From Tigriopus japonicus (lineage: Eukaryota > Arthropoda > Copepoda > Harpacticoida > Harpacticidae), in the NCBI GenBank assembly GCA_010645155.1, contig JAAGOF010000100.1:306771-370770 (forward strand): a stretch of 64,000 bases of DNA, in the 5' to 3' direction. The notes beneath the pieces are model-generated. The model saw only the letters and a program-made list of their open reading frames with translations. It had not been told where the DNA came from and searched no databases. The translations under genes and the position numbers were made by a program. This document shows positions 1 to 10,503 of the stretch, one piece after another. Position 1 is the stretch's first letter; every line of letters starts with the position of its first letter.

Positions 1-2452
1 ACCTTGTTAGCTGCCTAATATTGATTGATATTTTAAAAAAAAATCCTACATCAAGCCAACAAAATTAGTTAATATCTATTGATATAGGAAACCAATGAAA
101 GATCTAGAAATATAAAAGATTTTACAATATATGTCTTCATATGAATAAAGAATATCATTTGAGATTTCATTGCCCTAATATGGCTGAACATCTGCTCAAG
201 ATTTATGGGTAAAATGTTATGTCTATGGCAATCTATAGCCTCTTTTGATAGCTAACACTTCAGTTCTGGAAATGTTAGCAATTTTTTTAGGGATTTAATT
301 ATTTTATTTAACCTAACATATGATAATTGGTCCAATGAATGTTGTTCATTTTGACACTTTGACGTTGAAAAACGTATTTAAAATCTTGGCATTTTATCAA
401 TGAGAGCAATCCACCGTGCTCGGGAAAGACTTCCCTACTAACGTAAACGGCGAACGGTAATTCAGGGTCAGAGCGGTAATAATAAAAATCCCAATCGTGC
501 GTCCTTTGATATCGATCATCATAACGGCTATTGAGTTTGCTTAAATCAAAAGCATGTAAATGTTTTAAAAGTAAATTACGTGTTCATTGAGCCAAGCGAG
601 ACAAGAGGGACGATTTAAATTGGTCTACAAAAAAGTTTGAACCCTGATTAGGTCTGGCCCTCTCGACATAAATGTGAGGTTTGGTGAAAAGTTGTTTTAT
701 ATTTCACTCTTACAGGCAGCCTGAGTACTTTTTAGCGCATTTTAAAACACGTTGGTACGTTACAATATCGGTACATTGGATATAGTCACCAAAAATATCA
801 GAATCGCCCCCTTTTTCAACAGCTTTGAGCTATTCAAGTTTTGGTCCACCTGCGCAGCACGACTCAATGTCCGCGATCTCACATAGTACTAAAGAAGCAA
901 CTAGAGAGAGACACGCGTCTCTAGAAGCAACAGGCAGGTACAAAATACAAAAAAAAATACCACAAACATCCATTTAATTTGCTTTGCATATCAACTGCAC
1001 TACAAAAGTGTACTTTTTTATTATATCTCAAATAACTAAATGTAATCAAGGCATAAAAGTAGTTGACTGACACCATTGCATTATTTTTAAACAAGTAAAA
1101 TCTCGATCTTCAATTGAAAACTCGTCACATTTGAGAAATGAGGGCAGAATCAGATCGGCCTAGCCCTTATTTACTAACAACAAATAAGAATTCATGACTT
1201 TTCTGGGGTATTTTCGAAAAATAAATCAGGCACCACTGCAGGGCTGCCAGATGGCGGTTTGGGGCGCCAGATTTCGGTGTTTCTGGCGGTTTTAGGCCTC
1301 GTATGGCGGCGAGATTTTTTTTTTGGCGGGACAGAAAAATCTGGCGGTTTACGCCATAGTTTGGCGGAAGGAAATTTTAGTTTGGCGGGCAAGAACATTT
1401 TGACAGGTGTCTGGCGGTTTTTACATGAAAATCGTGAAATTTGGCGTATTTAAATTGGAGTTTTAGGATTAGTTGAAAGACAATTTGTCACGCTGATTCT
1501 AGCAGGATTTAGCGTTATTTGGGTCACTCCTCAAGAGAGTTCAAAGTCAATAAAAATAGTGTGACCAGTTTTTGACTTATGTGGCAATCTCTTTCAGTAA
1601 CATCTTTTTTCATTGGTGCCCGCTGTTTCAGCCAAAGAACCAAAAGTAGCTTCTAAATGAGAGAAGAGAATGTTGGATTGTCGAAACTACCCTATTAGGA
1701 AAGATGGAGATTTTGAGCAAACAAAAGATTCTGCTGAAGCTCAAAATAAAAAATGATCAAAATATGCTGAAGTGGTAAATGAAATGTGCCGGTATGGTAA
1801 ATAACCACTAACATGTTCTGGGATGGAAAGTAAAATTTGCTGAAGTAACAAATCCAAATGGCAAGGAAAATGAAAAACAGCAAATAATTGCAAAACGAAT
1901 TTGATTTACGTGTCTGTGACAAAGCTTTTTGATTGACTTTTTTTAGTCAAGTTTGAAAAAAATATTTTTCTTCTTTTCTTCATGAAACGTTGTTTTTTGA
2001 TAAAGCATGTAAAATGGCAATGGCACGAATCGGCAGAACAGTAGCAAAGGAAATGGAATAAATGGCAAAGAAAACAAAACTTTGCTAAAGGTTAAAAAAT
2101 AGAAAATTTATAAATATATATTTGCTACTTACAAAAGTACTCTTTTTGGTCATGAAAAATCTTACTTGCCTGAAAGTTGCACACTCCTGATCCGTTGTTT
2201 TGAATATGGTGGTGGCTTACTTAATTTTCTTTTTTCTTATTTGGTCGTACTGATAGCTGTTTGGGTCAAATTTCTTATTAGTTCAAAAATTAGTTAGTTC
2301 TAATTGAGAGCAAACGCGTTGAAAAGGGCGTTGTTTTCAACTTTATCAACCCAAAGGATGCCTCCGACCCAATGATTAAGTTCAACTAAGCTAAGTTTAT
2401 CGATGAAAAGTTGATACAGAATATATCTGGTCTAGAATAAATGCATAGCAAA
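1..2452. other. Non-coding, repeat-rich left flank
   Basis: No open frame here looks like a protein. Between about 1240 and 1450 there is a degenerate G-rich repeat built on the words TGGCGG and CTGGCGGTTT, and similar CTGGCGTTTT words recur at 2890-2935 just before the first gene. The remainder is AT-rich sequence in which I see nothing. Confidence 0.5.
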
Positions 2453-2460
2453 GAAACTTG

Positions 2461-2879
2461 GGTAATGGTGACGATGTGAGGTCTGGACGAAAGAGCGAAC
2501 CAGTGTTGCCAGAACTTTTCGATCCAGTCATGCCAAAAAGACGTCAGGAAAAAGGGCACATTTGGTTTGACACAAACAAATAAAATGTTTAATCATGTTT
2601 GGCACTTGAAAAAAAAAACGAATTTAGAAACCAAAAGTATTGATTTAAAGTAATTCAGACATTCTAGATTTACTGAACAAAATGAAAGTGAGACTAAAAA
2701 TTCTCATTTATAATCTGGAATCTGGAAGTTGAGAATCTGGTACTAAAGCATTTTCGTTAGAGCGATGGCTAAAGATGTTTTGCTTTTTTCAAGTTTCAAC
2801 TTGAAACTTCTGATTTGGATAAATTTGGCAACGCTGCTTTGTTGTTCTTTCGTCCGGACCTCACATCGTCACCTTTACC
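2461..2879. mobile_element. Short inverted-repeat element, 8-bp target duplication
   Basis: The two ends are inverted copies of each other for about 50 bp with few mismatches (left arm from 2461, right arm to 2879; outer motif GGTAAWGGTGACGATGTG). The element is flanked by the direct repeat GAAACTTG at 2453-2460 and 2880-2887. At 419 bp with no coding capacity it is a MITE. The 8-bp duplication fits hAT or P-type transposases, though the terminal GG is not typical of hAT. It lies about 220 bp upstream of the C5orf22-like start codon and could be part of that gene's promoter region. Confidence 0.75.
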
Positions 2880-3096
2880 GAAACTTGAATCTGGCGTTTT
2901 GTGGCGTTTTTGACTGGTTCATCTGGCGTTTTTTTGACAAGAGATAAGTCCGTCATTGAATGAGACAAATCCATTAGCCCGTCCATCAATCTTCAGTCCC
3001 CACTTACTCCTTGAGGCGGTGTCCAATTGGTGGGGGTGGGCGGATCTACCCTGGCACTGTGACACGTCACGGAAGCCCTCTCGTGGGTGGGGTGGG

Positions 3097-4224
3097 ATGG
3101 GACGCCAAAGAGCGTCGGTGGCGCCGCGCCGCTTGGTGGCCCACATCGAGGAGGACCACCATCACGTGTTGGCCCCCATTCTGAACGCCATCGGGGCCAA
3201 GCGGCTGCCTTTCGGCGGCAACGTGTTGCTCCATCTAGATTCGCACCCGGACTTGCTCCTGCCACGCGCGCTCACGGCCGAGGTCTGTCTGGACAAGCGA
3301 CAACTCTTGGAATGCGTCAGCATCGAGAACTGGATTCTGCCGTGCGCCTTTCTCGGCGTCATCAACCGCATTGTGTGGGTCCGTCCGCCTTGGGCGGCGC
3401 AGATTCCCAGCGGGCGTTACCACTTTCACGTAGGACGCGAGCACGCCACCGGGCGACTCCGTCTCACCGCCCTCGAGTCCTACTTTCTGAGTGAGGCGTT
3501 GACCGTACCTTTGGCCGACTTGGCCGACCCGCAACCCGTTGATTTGCTCGTGGTGGAGCTCAACGGGCGCGAAGAGGAGCGTATCATGGACTTTGTCGGA
3601 CCGCCGGACGAATGCTCATTGCTGCTCGACGTGGATTTGGACTTTTTCTCCACGGCCAATCCATTCCTTGACGTGTACGCCCGGGCTCAATTGTACGATC
3701 GGCTCCGACGCCTATATCACTTTGATCCCGTTCCCCAGTTGGCCACGGGACACGAACGGCTCCGGTTGGGACTGGAATCCAGTCAACGCCGAGACCGATT
3801 GTTAGACCGATTGGAACACGTGTTTCAACACCTCCAGGTTAACCGGAGTCTGACGGGCTATATGGGGCCGGGTGAAGTGTATTTGGACGCGGTAGGGGAA
3901 ATATTCCAAAGTTTGACCGACAATTACCCAGATGAGGCCATCGATTGGGACCTAGTTCATTGCGCGGGTTGCACGTGTGACGATACCGAACTGCCGCATC
4001 ATGTCTCATCAAACATCGAAATTGATGGGCTTTTGGAGCGTTTCGAAAACCTGGCTGGGCGTCTTCCGCGACCCAACATGATCACGGTAGCCCGGAGTAC
4101 CCAAGACGAATTTTGTCCGCCTCATCAAGTCGAGGCCATCCAAAATAAATTAGTGTCCTTACTTGAGCGACTCTATCCTGATGTGGATGTGCGGTTCGAC
4201 TACGAGGAAAATGAGTCCTCGTGA
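3097..4224 (+). CDS. UPF0489 family protein, C5orf22-like
   Basis: Single-exon gene encoding about 375 residues; animal members of the family are somewhat longer. I recognise the family from the N-terminal EEDHHHVL block, HLDSHPDLLLP (residues about 47-57), SIENWILP and LLLDVDLDFFS (about 175-185). An in-frame ATG at 2956 adds 47 residues without family resemblance (Trp, Pro and Gly rich), so I prefer 3097, where the sequence reads straight into the conserved block. The biochemical function of the family is not established. The D-x-H-x-D and D-x-D-x-D motifs resemble the metal ligands of arginase-fold hydrolases, which is inference. The body of the frame is clearly more GC-rich than its surroundings, as expected for real coding sequence. 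No introns are evident. Confidence 0.88.
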   Translation: MGRQRASVAPRRLVAHIEEDHHHVLAPILNAIGAKRLPFGGNVLLHLDSHPDLLLPRALTAEVCLDKRQLLECVSIENWILPCAFLGVINRIVWVRPPWAAQIPSGRYHFHVGREHATGRLRLTALESYFLSEALTVPLADLADPQPVDLLVVELNGREEERIMDFVGPPDECSLLLDVDLDFFSTANPFLDVYARAQLYDRLRRLYHFDPVPQLATGHERLRLGLESSQRRDRLLDRLEHVFQHLQVNRSLTGYMGPGEVYLDAVGEIFQSLTDNYPDEAIDWDLVHCAGCTCDDTELPHHVSSNIEIDGLLERFENLAGRLPRPNMITVARSTQDEFCPPHQVEAIQNKLVSLLERLYPDVDVRFDYEENESS

Positions 4225-4695
4225 ATCAGATTGAGGGCAGAAGCTCAAGTGGCAGGGCGTTCAATATCGAGGCGTTTGGTTGGCTGCGCATGTAGTCCGC
4301 CTCCCTATTATCATACTTTCTGTCTAGAGTTTTGAGAAAACTTTGTTCAGAAAACAGTGTTCAGATACCAATAATTCAATATAGTAATCGTCATTGATGA
4401 ACCTCAAATCGAGGCTTTATCCCATCCAGTTTATTTTAACATTCTTGACGTGGTAGTCTTCAGGTTGGACTAAGTAGGAAGAACGACATCAAAGCGATCT
4501 TGACATATTTTCCCCACAAACTGAATCCTTTTCCAACCTTATCAATTAATTTATATTTCATTTATATTTCCGTGTTTACTTTTGTATTTCCTGCCAGCCA
4601 TTACTCCTAAATCAGCCAGCTATAATGGTTCATATGTTATGAGAGTGGCTCATAACATTAAACAATTTATAATTGGCTAAATATGCTTGTGACCA
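4225..4695. other. 3' flank of the C5orf22-like gene
   Basis: AT-rich sequence following the stop codon. I see no canonical AATAAA close to the stop and no coding potential. Confidence 0.4.
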
Positions 4696-4703
4696 AATTT
4701 AAC

Positions 4704-6562
4704 CTGGGCCGTTCCTTGAAAAAAGGAACGGATTACAGTTCCCGTTCCTTTCTCTAAAATGAGGAACACGTTACTCTTGAATTCCTTTTGGAAAAAAGGA
4801 ATGGCATTACAAAGTACAAATTACTCTAATCAAAATAGGCATAACCTTTTCAGGACAGTTGAAAATGTGATTTTAGACAGCTCAATCACAATATTTTTTT
4901 ACGTTTAAAAGGTAATAACATCCTGTCTGAGTCATGTTTTATGTTCAGTTTTTACGTGCAAGATTTTTTTTCAGTTTTCTAAAAAGACAATGCCATTAAA
5001 CACTTATTTGATATTTTTTTTAAGTTTTCAAAACCTTGCGATGTATTAGAATAGCTAACATGTTAACCCTTTAAATCCCTCGACTTAAAATCTTACTCAT
5101 ATTTGTTTTTTTCACCATACTTCTCAAAACCCTTTGAATGGCCTGCATTTTGGCTTTAGGTTTGATTTATGGTAAGTGAATTTTAAAGTTGTTATTTTAA
5201 ATTTTTGAATTTTAAATTGAAATTTATTTCCCTAAACACCTATCAAGTTCACTATTTTTTGTAAAACTAGTTAATAAACTTTGAGAACACATGTAGATAC
5301 TTCTTAAATCAAAGTTACTTGAAAATATATTTCTCCGGTTAACTAGTTGATCCTTTTTACAGGGTTAATTACGTGAGACTGCAATAATAGCACTTATTCG
5401 TTATGAATAGGGACAGGAGCTCAAGATGAATAAACTTATTTGTCTTTTTTCGTCTTTATTAATCTTTTTTACTCTTATTCGTCGCGATGAATTTATTCGT
5501 CTAATTTGGACTTTTTTCGTCGTTTTTGTCTAATCCGGTAATTTCACTCAACTTCTTTCGACTAATTAGTCAAAAATAGGATTTTTTTTTGTTTTTTTCC
5601 TCAAATTTCAAAACAGATCTTTTTAAAATTTCAACTCCAAAACTAGGGCCAAAATAGTTTGTTTGATTGTGAGTTGCGTTATTGCACAAACAAAATTTGA
5701 TCTACACTTATATTTTAACTGGTAGAGTTTCCTGACAGACACAGAAAGAAAAGGTCACTATTGGATTGAAAAGGCTATCTGACTATGCGAGCAAGCGAGC
5801 AATTAATGTGTCAGCAAACCTGCTTCTAAATATTGCTCTATTGAAAACGTTGAAATAAGGGCGGTTTTGAGCTCTTGATTTTTTAAATTATGTACCACTG
5901 ACCATTTCTTGCTCATTAAGCACTTTTCTGTTTGTTAATTTTGTAGATTTTGCCATTTTGCACAAGGGGGTAGCTGTTCCCCCTCAATTGGGCCTCACAT
6001 TTTGTCTACTTTATGGGCAGCAGTTTTAATCCTCTTTTTATACTCTTTATAGGCAATTCATTAGTCTTTTTTGCCGTGGAAGTTAGTTTTTTTTGTCGTA
6101 TTTGTCAGTTTTTTGTCTTCTTTCGTTTAATGGAGCCTTTTTTCGTCTATTTTGACAGTTTTATTCGTCTAAGCTTCCTGTCTCTATCTAGTTATGAAAA
6201 AATGAGTCAATGATAAAGGGAGGACTAACGTGAGCAACTAGATTTTTGGCAAAGAGAGACAAACATCATTTCCAAGATGTACATGCGCTTGAAAAAACTC
6301 TTAAAAGGTCTGCCAACAAAGCCAAGCAAATTTAGTTTCTCTGACTTTGCCCAAAGTTTATTAAAAAGTCGCTCATGCAAGTCCTCAATAAAAAAAATCC
6401 AAATAGTTCCGTGGGAAAAGGAACGAGTAGTTTTGGGGTTTATGAGTCAGTTTTGAATTTTTTTCAGCATTTTTGAAATGTAATGGCATTACAGTTACTT
6501 TTTCGAACAAAAGAACGAATTACTGTACTTTCGTTTCTAGTAATTTCGTCACAACTGCACTG
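4704..6562. mobile_element. Possible hAT-like element carrying a nested MITE
   Basis: Direct repeats AATTTAAC at 4696-4703 and 6563-6570 flank this stretch. The right end read inward begins CAGTGCAGTTGTGACG and the left end CTGGGCCGTTCCTTG, so terminal inverted-repeat similarity is weak. Both end regions carry related GGAACG / GTAATTACTG words. A second element (5408-6190) is inserted inside; without it this one is about 1.07 kb. No transposase frame is visible. Confidence 0.45.
5408..6190. mobile_element. hAT-type MITE, family B copy 1
   Basis: Begins TAGGGACAGGAGC and ends with the inverted form CTTCCTGTCTCTA followed by TCTA. It is flanked by the 8-bp duplication GTTATGAA (5400-5407 and 6191-6198). 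Inside are repeated words related to GACGAATAAA and GTCTTTTTTCGTC. It shares ends and internal repeats with 30613-31406 and 35074-35943. No coding capacity is visible. Confidence 0.75.
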
Positions 6563-6620
6563 AATTTAACCAAGGTTTGTCCTTTATGATATGATGTTAC
6601 GGTGCGTAATGGGTCATCAA

Positions 6621-7671
6621 TAGGGCTGAATATTTTAGGTTAACTTTTTAGACAAATTATGACATAAATAGGTTGCCCAAAATCAGGTTTTAGGTTTTTT
6701 TTAGGTTGACTAAATAACACGCTTTACAAACTCTTCAGACCAAAGTCAGCATTTTTTTTTATTATTTTAGCGCAGTTTACTCTTTGCAAGAGTAAAAGTG
6801 GTTGAGTAGAGACAGAGGCAGCGAAAAATTTATCTGTTTTGGGGGATAGTGGCAGAAAATGGCAGGAAAGAAAAGTTTGTGACAGTGATGTTTGTTAAGT
6901 GGCAGATTATAGTATAAAGTTAAAAAATCGACCAAAAACCGAGAATGTAAATTTTCACGTTAAAAATGAGATCCGATTTTTTTCGATCTAAAAACCGAGA
7001 TCCAAAAAGTTTTTTATCTAAAACAACGAGAAGTAAAATTTTCGACCTAAAAAAAGAGATCCAAAATGTTCGACCTAAAAAAGAGATCCAAAATTTTCGA
7101 TCTAAAACAACGTGATCCATAATTTACGATCTAAAACAATGAGGTCCAAAATTTTCGATCTAAAACAACGAGATCTAAAATTTTCGCCTTTAGAAAAGGG
7201 ATCCAAAATTTTCGATATAAAAAACGACATCTAAAAAAACGACATCAAAAATTTTCGACCCATAACAACGAGATTTAAAATTTTCGACCTAAAACCGATA
7301 TGAAATAATTGAAAACGAGAAAATTATCGCTCAAAAGTGGCATGATATGGCGGAATGTGACCTCAAAAATGGCAGTGAGCCCCCTTAATTACCAGTATTT
7401 CAAACGACAATTGTGAATGTCGGCCTGAAACCAAGTGCTAACGCTGATTTGGAATGTGAGGGGGGATGAAAAGCAGTGAGTTCTCACTCTATTCTTCCCT
7501 TGTTTTATTTTCAAAGACAATGGGGTAAGGAATCTTATTCTGCAAATGACTTTGGGCTAAGAAAAAAGTTATTATTAGGTTGAAAACTCGGTTTTAGGTA
7601 AAAATTGCCCAAAAAAGGGGTTTTAGGTTAAAACCTAGGTTTTTATGTAAAACCTAAAATATTCAGCCCTA
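6621..7671. mobile_element. hAT-type MITE, family A copy 1
   Basis: Terminal inverted repeats TAGGGCTGAATATTTTAGG at both ends and the 8-bp duplication GTCATCAA at 6613-6620 and 7672-7679. Between about 6900 and 7330 lies a degenerate tandem array of about 29 bp with the core AAAATTTTCGA-CTAAAA. The same element occurs at 39626-41210 and, inverted, at 53480-54320. It has no transposase and would be mobilised in trans. Confidence 0.88.
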
Positions 7672-7679
7672 GTCATCAA

Positions 7680-8465
7680 CGTGCGAAACGTTTGTGGGAA
7701 AAAGGAGTTGGAACGTTAATGCAAAACCATTTCACATTTTTCTTTTCTTTTAAAAAAAATACCAGACTGATGATTTTTAACATGCTCGATAAAGGGTCGA
7801 AGTTCAGTGAGGCCAGCTCAATCATATCGTCACCTGAAGTCGAGGCTCACAGAAATGCTCAACATAGCATCAGTGTTGATGAAATCTCAAGGGATGTGGC
7901 CGGCTTAGCCCATGGGTCAATCAATTGAGATGACTGTTAGGGTCCAGCTAGAGCGTTTTAGGGCTGGAGAGCCAGCATGTGTACACGAAGCCCAATTTTT
8001 GAGATTTAATTTATTTCACTTTTGTAAAGCTGGCATCAGCGGCCTAAAAGTCTAAAGAAGAAGGGCTCGGGGGAAGGGTTCATCAATCTATTGTATTTTC
8101 TAATCCCATGATAAGTAAATAAAATGATAAAAACTCAGAAAATTCGGGGTCGGTGGGGATGGTTCACCTTTTAGAAGATCTAATCAAAATCCGTGTGACG
8201 TGTCTCACGTTCAAGCACTTCTCTGGAAACGTTCCTCTCGTCCATCCAGCAACACTGAATTGCTAGCATGAATGTATCACAGAGTCCTAGAGTGGGCATG
8301 TTCACCCTGACTCTGCTAACAATTTGTCGGACAATTTTCAGGCTCCAGCTGACTATTGGTTTATTGACATTGACTTCTATTAATGCTAGACCGAGTGTAA
8401 GCCTAAAAATATGTCTCCGGTCGCCAACTGTTGAGCGGACAAAAGTGCGGGAACATTTAAAATGG
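7680..8465. other. Non-coding interval
   Basis: Short open frames at 7692-7928 and 8268-8603 show no recognisable domain. I see nothing further in this interval. Confidence 0.4.
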
Positions 8466-8473
8466 GTGACCAG

Positions 8474-9194
8474 TAGTGATGGGAGGCAAACAGGAGCTTG
8501 GGCAAGCGGTCCGGTACAGTACCTTGGACTTGCCGAAACTTGGGTCTACTTGGGTGCCTGTACAAGTATTTTTCCCACCTTACAGGTTTGCCAAATTTGC
8601 TAGGAATGAAGACTAAACCTTCGGCATCAGAATTTCAATTAACCAGAAAGTTTCAGCGAAATAGGGCCCATGCCCTTGTTAGGATGGATTTTTAGATGAA
8701 AATACACAATTCAAAGCTTTTGTATCGAGAAATGCAAAAGCTTTTGAGAATATTTCAAAAAAAAAAAAAAAGAGTTGGCATCTTATATTTTTTTCTAGCA
8801 ACTCTGAGTGACCGAGCTTGTTCCCAAGTGTGACTGTTAAATCTCATTCTTGATTGGCCCGAAAAGTGTATTCATGTGTGGCTTAGAACGGAAACTAAAG
8901 AAAAAACATGGTTTTGCAAATCCTATCCAAATCAAAATATTTTTTGTTTCACTTCCACTGTTTATTGCTAAATTATTAAGGTCAAAAGATCATTGAAAAT
9001 GCAACTTGACATTCTTTTCCTCTAAGTCACACTGCAAGCATCTGAAATCTTCTAAGAGCAACTGCCGGCAACTGCATCTTCCAATGTTCCATGAGCTTGC
9101 CAAGTGTATTGGTGTATTGCCCAAGTAATGCTTGTCAACAACTTGTGCTTGGGGTGTCTGTGATGACTGATTACTTGCCCAAGTCACATCACTA
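8474..9194. mobile_element. hAT-type MITE
   Basis: The ends are TAGTGATGGGA on the left and, inverted, TAGTGATGTGA on the right; both are followed by a CTTGGGCAAG word. The target duplication is GTGACCAG at 8466-8473 and 9195-9202. Words such as CTTGG-CAAG and ACTTGGG recur internally. It is 721 bp long without a transposase frame. Confidence 0.8.
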
Positions 9195-9248
9195 GTGACC
9201 AGGCAAATGTCAACCATGCAAGTGATGAGTCAAATGTGGAATTCAGTA

Positions 9249-9477
9249 ATGTTTTAGGGTCATTCTTTGTTATTGCTGGTGGTCACTTTCGTGAAAGAGC
9301 CAAAGACGTAACTAGGTGACCATGCCATGGATATGAGGACTACAACTAGGAACTTTTTTGACAATACGTTGAATTCTTTACGTTGAATAAGTCATTTGTA
9401 GGAAGAACACAAATTTAAGCTTTTGCGTTATGTGGGGTTAATCCAATGCATATAAGGACAAAACTGACTTGTGGCTT
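9249..9477. repeat. Dispersed repeat, copy also at 32121-32336
   Basis: The segment with GGTCACTTTC-TGAAAGA, GGTGACCATGCC, CTACAACTAGGAACTTTTTT and GCTTTTGCGTTATGTGGGG matches 32121-32336 in the same order and orientation. No terminal structure was found, so the class is unknown. Confidence 0.6.
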
Positions 9478-10397
9478 CAAGAACGAGTTTTGAAAAATTG
9501 TTCTTGATTCGCATGTTTGGTCACACTAATTGCTCGCTCAACAGTTGTGAGGGCGACATTTTCCGCATGAATTCAACGCATTCCGCCCCGCTTGCCAAAT
9601 CAGCCAGGCTAAAGCTTGCACGCTATCTAGTGACTATAACACATCTAAGTTTATTGATCACTTGTGCCCAAACAAGTTCACATTCTATGATCGCAACATT
9701 CCAAAACAACCACAGCAACCTTCCACAACAGTAGTACAGTTTGCTCTCACTATTCAGTGAAAATGAAAATGGCCACAACACGCCATGGAAAAAAAATCAA
9801 GTTTTCACTACTGATGGGCAACGAGTTAGATTTTTGGCAGAGTTTGGCCAATTTGGTTTTTACGGTCAAAGATCTGACCACAACTAAACTTTTCAACAAG
9901 CAATAGACCTTATCTGCCATAAAATATGGCAGCACTGCCAACTCCTTTTTTTAATCTTTATGATTTATTTCACAATCAATGCATTATAATTTTTTGAAGG
10001 CAAAGTTTTAAACTAGTTTTGGCAAGTAGCAGAGATTATATCCTGTGATATATTCTGTGTCAATTTCAGCAAAATTAAAGTCAAAATATAGATTCAAATG
10101 GATATAATAGCCGCTGCAGTCCCTTTTTTGTATCAGAAAGAGTAGCATTTTCCATTTTCCAACTAGCATTGATTTGACATAAACTAGCATCGTCGCTCAA
10201 AAAATAGTTGGCCTCCCTGATGCATTGGTGTTGTCGTTCTCTTGAATTTTGAGACCGAGTTGTAGAGTTAAGGGTTCGGTCGTCCGGATTGTCTCCTTCC
10301 GCTTTTCTTGCGCGTTTTTGCCATCCCGTGGTGATCACGTTCATACTGGAACCGTGCGTGTGTTCTCACTGCTTCAGTTCCCGTTCTTCATCGGTCG
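9478..10397. other. Non-coding interval upstream of MRPS5
   Basis: No convincing coding region. The word ACTTGTGCCCAAACAAG near 9660 recurs at about 32860 and, inverted, near 33500, so part of this interval is dispersed repeat. The last 100 bp probably include the promoter of the downstream gene, but I recognise no defined element. Confidence 0.4.
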
Positions 10398-10503
10398 GTG
10401 TCTAGGTTAGTTAGTTCAAGAAAACGGGGAACAAGGCAAGGCAGAAGACGAGGACGAGGAACACGACCGAGGAGGAGGAGGAAGCGGAGGACGACGACGA
10501 GCC

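Noticed and set aside
3087..3494. Alternative 135-codon frame over the C5orf22-like gene
   Set aside because: Overlaps a clearly conserved frame; open only because of high GC content.
8268..8603. 111-codon plus-strand frame
   Set aside because: No domain, low-complexity composition, and it overlaps the left end of a hAT-type MITE.
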